Shown piece by piece: positions 8,709-17,867 of a stretch of 51,450 nt of DNA. Location of the stretch: assembly GCA_905234795.1 (NCBI GenBank), contig CAJOIQ010000012.1, positions 1 through 51,450 on the forward strand, written 5' to 3'. The position numbers and the translations under genes were made by a program. Each line of letters begins with the position of its first letter. Position 1 is the stretch's first letter. Source of the stretch: an uncultured Bacteroidales bacterium (GTDB taxonomy: Bacteria > Bacteroidota > Bacteroidia > Bacteroidales > UBA932). The notes under the pieces were generated by a model, which was not told the origin of the DNA, searched no databases, and worked only from the letters and a program-made list of their open reading frames with translations.

Positions 8709-9711
8709 AACCGCCGTTGTCATATTGAACTACAACACTGCCGATTACCTGCAGCGTTTCCTGCCGGGCCTCGTCGCATCCTGCGAGGGCCTGGACGCCC
8801 AGGTGGTGGTGGCCGACAACGCGTCCCGGGACGGCTCCGTGGCCCTGATGCAGGAGCGCTTCCCCCAGGTGCCGCTCATCGTCCTGGAGGAGAACTTTGG
8901 CTTCACAGGCGGCTACAACCGCGCTCTGGCACAGGTAGAGGCCGATTATTACGTCCTCATCAACAGCGACATAGAGGTTCCCCAAGACTGGCTTAAACCT
9001 CTGGTAGAATGGATGGACGGCCATCCGCAGTGCGGTGCCTGCGGTCCCAAACTCATCTCCTACCAGCAGCGGGATACCTTTGAATACGCCGGCGCGGCCG
9101 GAGGACAGCTGGACAAATACGGCTACCCCTTCTGCCGCGGCCGCATCCTGCAAAAGGTGGAAAAAGACCACGGACAGTATGATGAGCCCGCCGACGTCCT
9201 GTGGTGCAGTGGCGCATGCCTGATGGTGCGTGCCTCCGTGTGGAAGGAACTGGGCGGTCTGGACGATCGTTTCTTCGCCCACATGGAGGAGATTGACCTT
9301 TGCTGGCGCATGCAGCTGCGCGGCTGGAAAGTGACCCTGGTGCCGCAGTCCTTTGTCTATCACATCGGCGGCGGTACCCTCCCCAATGAGTCCCCGTTCA
9401 AACTGAGGCTGAACTTCAGGAATAATCTCTTATTGCTAGAGAATAATCTGCCTGCCACCTTCGCGGCAGAAGGCGTAACTCACGCCCGGCGAAAAACGCG
9501 CCGGCGCATCCTCCTGCGGATGTGCCTGGACGGGCTGTCGGCCCTGGTGTACCTGGTCACGCGGCGCTGGAGCTTCTACCAGGCCGTGGTGCAGGCGCAC
9601 AGGGAATATCGGCAGCTCAGAAGGCCCGGAGAAATCCCCCCCAACCCGCAGATGCCCGCCGGCCTGTACAACAGCTGGATAGTCCCCAAAGGCTTGTTCG
9701 GGAAAAAGTAG
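8701..9711 (+). CDS. Family 2 glycosyltransferase (rhamnosyltransferase-like)
   Basis: A 336-residue inverting GT-A glycosyltransferase: the N-terminus TAVVILNYNTADYL is the nucleotide-binding start, VVVADNASRDGS follows, and LINSDIEVP carries the metal-binding Asp. ADVLWCSGACLMVRASVW and a histidine-glycine block (YHIGGGT) resemble WbbL-type rhamnosyltransferases acting on cell-surface glycans at the inner-membrane face. Translation must start at GTG 8701, since the first beta strand begins immediately after it; this gives an 8-nt overlap with pmbA. Acceptor and sugar are unknown. No other polysaccharide genes are nearby. Confidence 0.88.
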   Translation: MPRTAVVILNYNTADYLQRFLPGLVASCEGLDAQVVVADNASRDGSVALMQERFPQVPLIVLEENFGFTGGYNRALAQVEADYYVLINSDIEVPQDWLKPLVEWMDGHPQCGACGPKLISYQQRDTFEYAGAAGGQLDKYGYPFCRGRILQKVEKDHGQYDEPADVLWCSGACLMVRASVWKELGGLDDRFFAHMEEIDLCWRMQLRGWKVTLVPQSFVYHIGGGTLPNESPFKLRLNFRNNLLLLENNLPATFAAEGVTHARRKTRRRILLRMCLDGLSALVYLVTRRWSFYQAVVQAHREYRQLRRPGEIPPNPQMPAGLYNSWIVPKGLFGKK

Positions 9712-9719
9712 TATATTTG
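9712..9719 (+). promoter_or_regulatory. -7 box of a probable trkA promoter
   Basis: TATATTTG, 25 nt before the trkA ATG and within 9 nt after the glycosyltransferase stop. No good TTTG lies 19-21 nt upstream (nearest TTG at 9694 is too close), so only the -7 element is supported. Confidence 0.4.
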
Positions 9720-9744
9720 CAGAATATTTCAGGTTTTCATTATT

Positions 9745-11112
9745 ATGAAAATTATCATCGAAGGCGCCGGACAGGTTGGGTCACATCTGGCCAAGATGCT
9801 CAGCCAGGAAGGCAGTGAAATAACGGTCATCGACAACGATCCGGAGCGTATCCGGGGACTGATGACCACGGCCGACGTGGCCGCCATCCAGGGGCCGCCG
9901 TCCAAGGTGGAACTGCTTACGGAAGCCGGCTGCTCCAACGCCGACCTTTTCATTGCGGTGAATCCCACCATGAACCAGAGCGTGAACATCGTGAGCGCCC
10001 TGCTGGCCAAGAAACTGGGCGCCAAGCGCGTGATTGCCCGTATTGACGACGAATCCTACCTAGCCCCGGAAAACAAGCTCCTGTTCAAGGACATGGGCAT
10101 GGACATGATGTTCTTCCCGGAGAAGAGTGCCAGCGAGGAAATCCTGGACATGCTGCGTCACAGCGCCGCCACGGATTCCATGGACTTCGCCCGCGGCAAG
10201 CTGCAGCTGGCCGTGTTCAAGCTGGACGACGACTCTCCCCTGCTGGACATGAACGTGAAGGAATTCGCCCATGCCATGAAGGAGAAGAATGCCGACCATG
10301 ATTTCCGCATTGTAGCCATCGCCCGTGGAGGAAAGACCATCATCCCCAGCTTTGACACCACCTTCAAAGCCTACGATTACCTGTACATCATCACCGTGCG
10401 GGACAGCATGCCCGGCCTGGTCAAATTCCTGGGCAAGGACAAGATTGACGTGCGGCGTGTGATGATCCTGGGCGGCAGCGAGATCGGCCAGATGGTGGCC
10501 ACCCGCCTGGTTGGCCAGAAACTGGACGACATCAAGATCATCGACATAGACGCCGCCAAGTGCCGCCGGCTGTCGGAGATTCTTCCCGACGAAGTGAGCG
10601 TGGTGAGCGGAGACGTGCGCAACACGGATTTCCTCCAGGAAGAAGACATCCGCAGCTATCAGGCCGTGCTGGCCGTCACCGGCAACGACGAGACCAACAT
10701 CCTCACCTGCGTGGTGGCCAAGAAACTGGGAGTACCGCGCGTGATTGCCCAGGTGGAAAACCTGGAATACGTGCGTCTGGCCGAGGAAATGGGCGTGGAC
10801 AGCGTAGTGAACAAGAAACTGGTCACCGCCAGCCGCATCTTCAAATTCACCCTGAGTGACAAAGTACGTTCTGTGCGCTACATGAGCGGAACCGACGCCG
10901 AGGTTCTGGAATACACCGCCGCCCCCGGTTCCAAGATTACCAAAAAAACGCTCAGGGAGACCGACTTCCCCGCCAACGCCATCATCGGCGGCATCATCCG
11001 CGGTGGAGAGAGTTTCATTGCCGTGGGCCACACCCAGATTGAGCCCTACGACCGCGTGGCGGTATTCGCCCTGCCGGACGCAGTGAAAGACGTAGATAAA
11101 ATGTTTAGATAA
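9745..11112 (+). CDS. trkA: TrkA, NAD-binding regulator of the Trk potassium transporter
   Basis: A 455-residue cytosolic protein with two tandem RCK (KTN) units, each a Rossmann domain plus a small RCK_C domain. The first nucleotide site is EGAGQVGSHLAKML (residues 5-18), with the acidic strand end TVIDNDPERI; the second begins LGGSEIGQMVATRL. This double arrangement is that of TrkA, which gates the TrkH/KtrB channel. No trkH gene is adjacent, so the membrane partner must be elsewhere. The gene is followed by mmdA after 9 nt, probably co-transcribed but without an obvious functional link. Confidence 0.93.
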   Translation: MKIIIEGAGQVGSHLAKMLSQEGSEITVIDNDPERIRGLMTTADVAAIQGPPSKVELLTEAGCSNADLFIAVNPTMNQSVNIVSALLAKKLGAKRVIARIDDESYLAPENKLLFKDMGMDMMFFPEKSASEEILDMLRHSAATDSMDFARGKLQLAVFKLDDDSPLLDMNVKEFAHAMKEKNADHDFRIVAIARGGKTIIPSFDTTFKAYDYLYIITVRDSMPGLVKFLGKDKIDVRRVMILGGSEIGQMVATRLVGQKLDDIKIIDIDAAKCRRLSEILPDEVSVVSGDVRNTDFLQEEDIRSYQAVLAVTGNDETNILTCVVAKKLGVPRVIAQVENLEYVRLAEEMGVDSVVNKKLVTASRIFKFTLSDKVRSVRYMSGTDAEVLEYTAAPGSKITKKTLRETDFPANAIIGGIIRGGESFIAVGHTQIEPYDRVAVFALPDAVKDVDKMFR

Positions 11113-11121
11113 GATATATTT

Positions 11122-12678
11122 ATGAGTATCCAAACGGACAATATTGAGAAACTGGTCCAGCGCCGGGCTAAAGCCCGCCTGGGCGGTGGAGAAAAGCGCA
11201 TCGAGGCGCAGCACGCCAAGGGCAAGAAAACGGCCCGCGAACGCCTGGAAATGCTGCTGGACCCCGGCAGTTTTGAAGAATACGACATGTTTGTGCAGCA
11301 CCGCTGCACCAACTTCGGCATGGAAGCCTCGCACCCCGACGGAGACGGCGTGGTTACCGGTTGCGGTACCATCGGCGGCCGTCTGGTGTACGTGTTCGCC
11401 CAGGATTTCACCGTGAGCGGCGGTTCCCTGTCCAAGACCATGAGCGAGAAAATCTGCAAGGTCCAGGACATGGCCATCCGCAACGGCGCCCCCTGCATCG
11501 GCCTGAACGATTCCGGCGGAGCACGCATCCAGGAAGGCATTGACGCCCTGGCCGGCTACGGAGAAATCTTCGAGCGCAACATCCTGGGCAGCGGGGTTAT
11601 CCCCCAGATCAGCTGCATCATGGGTCCCTGCGCCGGCGGTGCGGTGTATTCCCCCGCCCTCACGGACTTCACCCTCATGGTGAAAAACACCTCCTATATG
11701 TTCCTCACCGGCCCCGCCGTGGTGAAGAGTGTCACCGGAGAAGTAGTGGACCAGGAGCAGCTGGGCGGTGCATCCGTGCACGCCACCAAGAGCGGCGTGG
11801 CCCACTTTGCGGCCGAAACCGAGGAAGACGCCATTGCCACCATCAAGGAACTGCTGAGCTATCTGCCCTCCAACAACATGGAGACCGCTCCGTTTGTGGA
11901 GACGGCCGATCCCGTGAGCCGCATGGAAGACGCCCTGAACAGCATAGTTCCCGACAATCCCAACAAGGCCTACGACATGTACAAGGTGATCCACAGCATT
12001 GCGGACGACGGAAAGTTCTTCGAGGTTCACAAGGACTTTGCCAAGAACATCATCGTAGGCTTTGCCCATATGAACGGCCGAAGCGTGGGCGTGGTGGCCA
12101 ACCAGCCTGCCGTACTGGCCGGTGTGCTGGACATAGGCGCCAGCCGCAAAGCCGCCCGCTTCGTGCGTTTCTGCGATGCCTTCAACATTCCGCTGGTCAC
12201 CCTGGTGGATGTTCCCGGCTTCCTGCCCGGAACACAGCAGGAATACGGCGCCATCATCACCAACGGCGCCAAACTGCTGTACGCCTACGGTGAAGCCACC
12301 GTGCCCAAGGTCACCGTCACCCTGCGCAAAGGCTACGGCGGCGCCCATATCGTCATGAGCTGCAAGCAGCTGCGCGGAGACATCAACTATGCCTGGCCCA
12401 GCGCGCAGATTGCCGTGATGGGAGCCGACGGTGCCGTGAACGTGCTTTACGCCAAAGAAATCAAGGCCGATCCCGAGCACGCCAAAGAGATCTTCGAGGA
12501 AAAGAAGAAGGAATACGAGGACCTGTTCTCCAACCCTTATCAGGCCGCCCAGAAGGGCTATATCGACGACGTGATAGAGCCGCGCAACACGCGCTTCCGC
12601 GTCATCCGCGCCCTGGAGCAGCTGGCCGGAAAACGACAAGAAATACCCGCCAAGAAACATGACAACCTTCCTTTATAG
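11122..12678 (+). CDS. mmdA: Methylmalonyl-CoA decarboxylase, carboxyltransferase (alpha) subunit
   Basis: A 518-residue acyl-CoA carboxyltransferase with two crotonase-like halves. [13 protein letters not shown] and [13 protein letters not shown] in the N-half, and [13 protein letters not shown] and [12 protein letters not shown] in the C-half, are the signatures of the propionyl-CoA carboxylase beta/MmdA family. Because a biotin carrier, a small membrane subunit and an OadB-type Na+ pump follow, decarboxylation of (S)-methylmalonyl-CoA to propionyl-CoA with Na+ export is the likely reaction. Other acyl-CoA substrates cannot be excluded. No biotin carboxylase gene is present, which argues against a carboxylase. 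The epimerase gene often upstream in Bacteroidota is missing; trkA is there instead. Confidence 0.9.
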   Translation: MSIQTDNIEKLVQRRAKARLGGGEKRIEAQHAKGKKTARERLEMLLDPGSFEEYDMFVQHRCTNFGMEASHPDGDGVVTGCGTIGGRLVYVFAQDFTVSGGSLSKTMSEKICKVQDMAIRNGAPCIGLNDSGGARIQEGIDALAGYGEIFERNILGSGVIPQISCIMGPCAGGAVYSPALTDFTLMVKNTSYMFLTGPAVVKSVTGEVVDQEQLGGASVHATKSGVAHFAAETEEDAIATIKELLSYLPSNNMETAPFVETADPVSRMEDALNSIVPDNPNKAYDMYKVIHSIADDGKFFEVHKDFAKNIIVGFAHMNGRSVGVVANQPAVLAGVLDIGASRKAARFVRFCDAFNIPLVTLVDVPGFLPGTQQEYGAIITNGAKLLYAYGEATVPKVTVTLRKGYGGAHIVMSCKQLRGDINYAWPSAQIAVMGADGAVNVLYAKEIKADPEHAKEIFEEKKKEYEDLFSNPYQAAQKGYIDDVIEPRNTRFRVIRALEQLAGKRQEIPAKKHDNLPL

Positions 12679-13069
12679 TATGCTCCTAACGGCGGGCGGA
12701 GACCGGATGATGGAAACGGACCCGCACGGCTGGACACTCACCCTCATCAGCGTGACCGTGGTGTTCACCGCGCTCATCGTACTGTATTTCGTGTACAACC
12801 TCTCCGGCAACATCTTCTCCGGCAAGTTCAAGCGTGCGCCCAAGGCCAAAAAGGCCGTCAAAGGCACGCCGGATGCCGAGGTAGCCGCAGCCATCGCCCT
12901 GGCCCTGGATATGGAGAACGGCGGCGACGTGTATGCTGCCATCGCCACGGCCGTGCACCTGTACTTCAATGACAGTGTCCACGACGTAGAATCCGGTATT
13001 GTCACCATTGTGCGCAAAGACAGCGCATGGAATAATAAGACATTGAATTTCAGAAAATTACCCAGATAA
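12659..13069 (+). CDS. Small membrane (OadG/delta-type) subunit of the Na+-pumping decarboxylase
   Basis: A 136-residue protein with one membrane helix (about residues 25-45, [20 protein letters not shown]) followed by a basic linker and a small soluble domain ([16 protein letters not shown] to the end), the layout of OadG/MmdD subunits that tether the carboxyltransferase to the membrane pump. The first ATG (12659) overlaps mmdA by 20 nt; a second in-frame ATG at 12680 just after the mmdA stop is an alternative start. Neither has a strong ribosome-binding site, which suggests translational coupling. Confidence 0.8.
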   Translation: MTTFLYSMLLTAGGDRMMETDPHGWTLTLISVTVVFTALIVLYFVYNLSGNIFSGKFKRAPKAKKAVKGTPDAEVAAAIALALDMENGGDVYAAIATAVHLYFNDSVHDVESGIVTIVRKDSAWNNKTLNFRKLPR

Positions 13070-13080
13070 TATATAACGCC

Positions 13081-13521
13081 ATGAAAGAATATAAATTCAA
13101 GATCAACGGTAAGGATTACGCGGTGGCCATCGGGGAAGCCGACGGCAAGATGCTCACGGTGAATGTGAACGGCGCCGACTATCAGGTGGAACTGGAAAAC
13201 GCGCCTGCAGTGCCGGCGCAGGCGGTGGGCAGTTCTGCCGCCGCATCGGCCCAAAAATCAGCGGCGGCAGACACTGCCCCCGCCGTAGCCGCAAAACCTG
13301 CGGGTGCGGGTCAGACCATCAAGTCCCCGCTGCCGGGCATCATCATCTCTATCGACGTGAAGGAGGGCCAGGCGGTGAAGCGCGGACAAAAAGTGGCCGT
13401 CATCGAGGCCATGAAGATGGAAAACGACATCCTGGCCGAGGTAGATGGCACCATCACCGCCATTCACGCCCGCAAGGGTGATTCCGTCCTGGAAGGCGCA
13501 GACATTGTAACCATCGGCTAA
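13081..13521 (+). CDS. mmdC: Biotin carboxyl carrier subunit of the decarboxylase
   Basis: A 146-residue protein. The N-terminal part (1-40) is a small beta domain; residues 45-78 form an Ala/Pro-rich flexible linker; residues 79-146 are a biotinyl/lipoyl domain with EAMKMEND, in which Lys112 is the biotin site. It shuttles CO2 from the MmdA active site to the OadB-type membrane pump. The stop codon shares its last A with the ATG of the next gene (TAATG at 13519-13523). Confidence 0.93.
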   Translation: MKEYKFKINGKDYAVAIGEADGKMLTVNVNGADYQVELENAPAVPAQAVGSSAAASAQKSAAADTAPAVAAKPAGAGQTIKSPLPGIIISIDVKEGQAVKRGQKVAVIEAMKMENDILAEVDGTITAIHARKGDSVLEGADIVTIG

Positions 13522-14681
13522 TGGATACCGTACTTGACAGCCTGCAGCAGTTCTGGCAATTCACCGGATTTGCCAACTGCACCTGGCAGCACCTGGTGAT
13601 GATCCTCATCGGGTTAGTATTCATCACGCTGGGTATCGTCAAAAAGTGGGAGCCCCTGCTGCTGGTACCCATCGGCTTTGGCATTATCGTCGGCAATATC
13701 CCGCTGTTCTTTGACCCGGCCACAGGCCTGGGCCTCAAGATTGGCATCTATGAGGAGAATTCCGTGCTGAACATCCTGTACCACGGGGTGCGCAACGGCT
13801 GGTATCCCCCGCTCATCTTCCTGGGCATCGGCGCCATGACGGACTTCAGCGCGCTCATTTCGCAGCCGCGGCTCATCCTCATTGGTGCGGCCGCACAGCT
13901 GGGCATCTTCGGCGCCTACCTGCTGGCCCTGTCAGTGGGCTTTCTGCCCAACGAGGCCGGTGCCATCGGCATTATCGGCGGCGCCGACGGCCCTACGGCC
14001 ATTTTCCTGAGCTCCAAACTGGCGCCGGAACTGATGGGCGCCATCGCGGTATCGGCCTATTCCTATATGGCTCTGGTGCCGGTGATCCAGAAACCCATCA
14101 TGCTGCTCCTCACCACCAAGAAGGAGCGCCTCATCCGCATGAACAAGCCCCGCGTGGTGAGCCAGCGGGAGAAGATCATCTTCCCCATCGTGGGCTTTAT
14201 CTGCACGGCGTTCATCGTACCGTCCGGCCTGCCGCTGCTGGGGATGCTGTTCTTTGGTAACCTCCTGAAGGAGAGCGGCGTAACCAAGCGTCTGGCCGCC
14301 ACTGCCGGTGGTCCGCTCATCGACGTGGTCACCACCCTCATCGGCCTCACCGTGGGCGCCTCCACCCAGGCCGACGTGTTCCTCACCGGACGCAGCGTGC
14401 TCATCTTCGGACTGGGCCTGGCCTCCTTCGTGATTGCCACCACCTTCGGCGTGAGCTTCGTCAAGTTCATGAACCTGTTCCTGCCGGAAGGCAAGAAGAT
14501 CAACCCGCTCATCGGCAATGCCGGCGTGAGCGCCGTTCCCGACGCCGCCCGTGTATCCGAGGGCGTGGGCCTGGAAGCCGATCCTTCCAACCACCTGCTC
14601 ACACACGCAATGGCCCCGAACGTAGCCGGGGTCATCGGGTCTGCCGTAGCGGCAGGTATTTTACTCGGTTTCCTGGGTTAG
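13521..14681 (+). CDS. mmdB: Sodium-translocating decarboxylase, beta (membrane pump) subunit
   Basis: A 386-residue polytopic membrane protein of the OadB/MmdB/GcdB family. The conserved GGADGPTAIFLSSKLAP block (about residue 155) contains the Asp implicated in Na+ binding and carboxybiotin decarboxylation, and the C-terminal NPLIGNAGVSAVPDAAR and HAMAPNVAGVIGSA segments are typical. It decarboxylates carboxybiotin and exports Na+. It is the last gene of the operon; its stop codon overlaps the stop of the convergent CoA-transferase by 4 nt, so there is no room for an intrinsic terminator between them. Confidence 0.93.
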   Translation: MDTVLDSLQQFWQFTGFANCTWQHLVMILIGLVFITLGIVKKWEPLLLVPIGFGIIVGNIPLFFDPATGLGLKIGIYEENSVLNILYHGVRNGWYPPLIFLGIGAMTDFSALISQPRLILIGAAAQLGIFGAYLLALSVGFLPNEAGAIGIIGGADGPTAIFLSSKLAPELMGAIAVSAYSYMALVPVIQKPIMLLLTTKKERLIRMNKPRVVSQREKIIFPIVGFICTAFIVPSGLPLLGMLFFGNLLKESGVTKRLAATAGGPLIDVVTTLIGLTVGASTQADVFLTGRSVLIFGLGLASFVIATTFGVSFVKFMNLFLPEGKKINPLIGNAGVSAVPDAARVSEGVGLEADPSNHLLTHAMAPNVAGVIGSAVAAGILLGFLG

Positions 14682-15973
14682 GCTTTGAGCCTTAAGAAAC
14701 TGTAGCCGAAGCGCTTGCATGCGGCTTTCTCCAATTCCTCCCGGTCGTCGGGATGGGCAATGGAAATGAGGAGCTTGGCCCTTTCGGCCAGGCTCTTTCC
14801 GCGTAAATACACTATACCGTGCTCGGTGGCCACATACTGCGTCTGGAAACGCGTGGTCACCACACCGGCGCCGGGCGTGAGGGTGGGCACAATCTTGGCC
14901 TTTCCCTTGGCCGTGCGCGAAGGCAGGGCGATGAAGGTGCGGCCGCCCTCGGACAGGGCGCAACCGTACATGAAGTCGTGCTGGCCGCCCACGCTGGAGA
15001 AGATAGTCTCCCCGATGGAATCGGCGCAGATCTGGCCTGTCAGGTCCACCTCAATGGCCGAATTGATGGCGCAGGCGCGGGGATTCTGGGCGATGAGGAA
15101 GGGATCGTTGGTATAGGCCACGTCGAAGAACTCCATGGTGTGGTTGTGGTCTATGTACTCGTACATGGGCTTGGAGCCGATGGCCAGCGCAGCCACGCTG
15201 ATGCCGGGTTTCACCTTTTTGAGGCTGTTGTCGATGACGCCTTCCTTCATCAGGCGGATGACGCCGTCGGTCATGGCCTCGGTGTGCAGGCCCAGATGCT
15301 GATGGTGCTTGATACCGTTGAGAACGGCGTTGGGGATGCCTCCCACGCCAATCTGCAGGCACGCGCCGTCGGGAATCTGGGAAGCCACGTTGGCGCCGAT
15401 GGCGGCCTCGATGGGAGTGGGCTCCCCGAATACCATGGCCACAGGAGCCACGTCACAATGTACGGCGGCGGTAATCCTGCTCTCATGGATGAGGCAGTCT
15501 CCGTACAGGTAAGGAATGTTGGGACTCACCTCGGCAATCACCACCCGGGCAACCTCTACCGCCGACACGGCGATATCGGCCGATATGCCAAAGCTGCAGT
15601 AGCCATTCTCATCGGGCTCCGAGCACACGATGAAGGCCACGTCCACCGGGAATTCCCCGCGGCGGAACATGCCGGGCACCTCTCCCAGGAAAGCGGGGGT
15701 CATGCTGCCGTATCCGGCGGCCACGTGGGCGCGCTGGTCGGCGCTGATGAAGATGCTGTTCACCAGGAAGGAGTCCTTGTATTCTTCCTTGCAGAAAGGT
15801 GCGGGCTCTTTGTGGACATTGAAGCCGGAGGTGATGGTGACGTTTTTGAGTTCTGCGTGACGCCTGGCAAGGGCTTCCTGCAGCAGCACGGGAACGGATG
15901 CGCCGCCCTGGCAGGCAATGGTATCCCCGCTGCGCACCAGTTTGACGGCTTCGTCGGCACTTACGTATTTCAT
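14678..15973 (-). CDS. Acetyl-CoA hydrolase/CoA-transferase family protein
   Basis: A 431-residue family I CoA-transferase of the 4-hydroxybutyrate/butyryl-CoA transferase type. Visible blocks are QGGASVPVLLQEAL near the N-terminus, LQIGVGGIPNAVL, and LGLHTEAMTDG, whose Glu is the expected CoA-thioester-forming residue; the C-terminus has FQTQYVATEHGIVYLRGKS, common to the family. The start at 15973 (MKYVSADEAV) overlaps the upstream aminotransferase stop (ATGA), so they are coupled. In this operon it could move CoA from an arylacetyl- or acyl-CoA made by IorAB to acetate. It might instead serve propionyl-CoA from the neighbouring convergent decarboxylase operon. Substrate is not decidable here. 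Confidence 0.88.
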   Translation of the reverse strand: MKYVSADEAVKLVRSGDTIACQGGASVPVLLQEALARRHAELKNVTITSGFNVHKEPAPFCKEEYKDSFLVNSIFISADQRAHVAAGYGSMTPAFLGEVPGMFRRGEFPVDVAFIVCSEPDENGYCSFGISADIAVSAVEVARVVIAEVSPNIPYLYGDCLIHESRITAAVHCDVAPVAMVFGEPTPIEAAIGANVASQIPDGACLQIGVGGIPNAVLNGIKHHQHLGLHTEAMTDGVIRLMKEGVIDNSLKKVKPGISVAALAIGSKPMYEYIDHNHTMEFFDVAYTNDPFLIAQNPRACAINSAIEVDLTGQICADSIGETIFSSVGGQHDFMYGCALSEGGRTFIALPSRTAKGKAKIVPTLTPGAGVVTTRFQTQYVATEHGIVYLRGKSLAERAKLLISIAHPDDREELEKAACKRFGYSFLRLKA

Positions 15974-17280
15974 CCTACTAATTTTACGAATTGTTTCAAA
16001 TGGCTGTCCAGCTGGCGGAAATCCCAGTCCGTGAGCAGGCGGGACACGCACACACGGATACCGCTCTGGCCGCTTCCGGTGGTGTTGAGCGGAATGGCGA
16101 TGACGCCGCACCGGAGCAGGTTCTCCAGCAGCTCCCGGTTGTTCAGGTCCTTATAAGTAACCGTGTAGAAGAAACCGTCGCTGATGGTCTGTTCCATGTC
16201 TTTGTCGTACACCAGGCGGAAGCCGTTGGCGTCGAAGATTTCCCGGGAACGGTGGGCGCGAAGGCCGTAATTGCGGAGTTCCTTCACAAAGTTGTACCGG
16301 CCGTCCACCGATGCCTCGAACATGGCAGAGAGGGCATACTGGGCCGAATGCGAGGCGCCCGAAGTGTTCACATACAGGTAATTGAGAATGAAGTTGTCTC
16401 CAAATTTGGCAATCCCCCACTTCTTCTTCATCTCCGGATACTCCCGGTTGTACAGCTTATCCGAGATGCACACCACGGCGATGCGTTCTCCGGCATAGGA
16501 GAAGATCTTGGAGCCCGACAGCATAATCACATAATTATCTGTGTAACGGGCCACGGTGCTCTGGAACGGCGGCTGGAAAGGAACGGAAAGGTCCTTGCGG
16601 AAGTCCATGCATAGATAGGCCATGTCTTCCAGCACAATCACATCGTACTGGGTGGCCAGTTCGCCGATAATCTGCAGTTCTTCCTCCGTGAGGCATATCC
16701 AGGCCGGATTGTTGGGATTGGAGTACAGGATGGCGGCAATGTTGCCCTGCTTGAAGTAGGACTCCAGTTTGTCGCGCAGTTTCTGGGCCCTGTACTCGTA
16801 GATATCAAAGGTGAGGTTCTTGATGCCCATGATGTCCGGCTGACGTCCGTGCGCCGAGAAACCGGGGCAGATATACAGGATGGTATCCTTGCCCGGCTGC
16901 AGCTGGGAGCATTCCAGGATAGAGGTCATACTCCCCTGCATGGAGCCCACGGTGGGTACGATGCCCTTGGGATCGATATCGATGTCAATGAAGGCCTTGA
17001 TAAAGCGCGAAGCGTTCCTCTTGAGCTCCGGAATACCCTGAACGGAAGGATAGATGGACGGAATACCCGCATCCAACGCCTTTTTCTGGGCTTCGATGCC
17101 GATGGGGCAGGCCGGAATGCCGGGAACGCCGAACTCCAGATGGGAATACGGCACGCCCGAAACTTCCTCCAGCGCGGAACCCACCATGGAGCATTGACGG
17201 ATGGTTGTGCGGGAAATGTCCTCGATGCCCATCTCCTGAAACTTCCCGTACAAAACCTCTTTGGGAATTGGAAGAGTCAT
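15970..17280 (-). CDS. PLP-dependent aminotransferase, class I/II
   Basis: A 436-residue fold-type I aminotransferase. PLP residues visible: SNPNNP (Asn near 188-191 contacting the cofactor), EDMAY (Asp219), and MLSGSKIFSYAGER with Lys258 as the Schiff-base lysine; the C-terminal GQSGIRVCVSR supplies the carboxylate-binding Arg. Its position between iorB and the CoA-transferase (2-nt gap and 4-nt overlap) suggests it makes the 2-oxo acid used by IorAB, for example from an aromatic amino acid. Substrate preference is inference from context. Confidence 0.88.
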   Translation of the reverse strand: MTLPIPKEVLYGKFQEMGIEDISRTTIRQCSMVGSALEEVSGVPYSHLEFGVPGIPACPIGIEAQKKALDAGIPSIYPSVQGIPELKRNASRFIKAFIDIDIDPKGIVPTVGSMQGSMTSILECSQLQPGKDTILYICPGFSAHGRQPDIMGIKNLTFDIYEYRAQKLRDKLESYFKQGNIAAILYSNPNNPAWICLTEEELQIIGELATQYDVIVLEDMAYLCMDFRKDLSVPFQPPFQSTVARYTDNYVIMLSGSKIFSYAGERIAVVCISDKLYNREYPEMKKKWGIAKFGDNFILNYLYVNTSGASHSAQYALSAMFEASVDGRYNFVKELRNYGLRAHRSREIFDANGFRLVYDKDMEQTISDGFFYTVTYKDLNNRELLENLLRCGVIAIPLNTTGSGQSGIRVCVSRLLTDWDFRQLDSHLKQFVKLVG

Positions 17281-17282
17281 GA

Positions 17283-17867
17283 TTACTTGCAGTTTTGGGA
17301 GAAAGCCAGACCGGCGTCAAAAGCCTTGATGTTGTTCTCTACTATCACGTCCCCCTTGCGGGCGAAGATGCGGCGGATTCCCTCCCGGAGGGCTTCAGGC
17401 TCCAGGATATGGAGCACGGCCGCCATGGCTCCCAGCAGCACCATGTTGGCGCCGCGGGCGTTTCCCAGGTCCTTGGCCACGGTATCCACGTCCAGGGCCA
17501 CTACGTTGGGCCACCTGGCCAGCTCGGCCTTCACCCGTTCCATGTCGGGATAATCGGGAATGTTCACGAAGGGGGCCGTGTTGGTGATGATCCAGCCGTC
17601 CGGAGCCAGGTAAGGGAGATAGCGGAGGGCCTCCATGGGCTCCAGAGAAACGATGAGGTCGGCTCCTCCCTTGGGAATGAGGTCGCTGAAAATGGGTTCC
17701 GAGGACAGGCGCAGGTTGGACTGCACGTCACCGCCGCGCTGGCTCATGCCGTGAACCTCGGCCTGTTTGAGATGCAGGTTCTGCTGCAGGGCGGCCGATC
17801 CGATAACGGTTGCGATGGAGAGGATACCTTGTCCTCCCACACCCGCTAAAATGATATCTTTTTTCAT
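17283..17867 (-). CDS. iorB: Indolepyruvate:ferredoxin oxidoreductase, beta subunit
   Basis: A 194-residue gamma-type domain of 2-oxoacid:ferredoxin oxidoreductases. The N-terminus DIILAGVGGQGILSIATVIG and the segment EVHGMSQRGGDVQSNLR are hallmark motifs of IorB. With IorA it oxidatively decarboxylates aryl pyruvates to aryl-acetyl-CoA while reducing ferredoxin. The ATG overlaps the iorA stop (17864-17867, ATGA), so synthesis is coupled. Confidence 0.93.
   Translation of the reverse strand: MKKDIILAGVGGQGILSIATVIGSAALQQNLHLKQAEVHGMSQRGGDVQSNLRLSSEPIFSDLIPKGGADLIVSLEPMEALRYLPYLAPDGWIITNTAPFVNIPDYPDMERVKAELARWPNVVALDVDTVAKDLGNARGANMVLLGAMAAVLHILEPEALREGIRRIFARKGDVIVENNIKAFDAGLAFSQNCK

Noticed and set aside
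10060..12660. An 866-codon open frame on the minus strand, antisense to trkA and mmdA
   Set aside because: Both plus-strand genes are unmistakable; the antisense protein is His/Gly/Val-rich with no family resemblance, as expected from an open shadow frame in GC-rich DNA.
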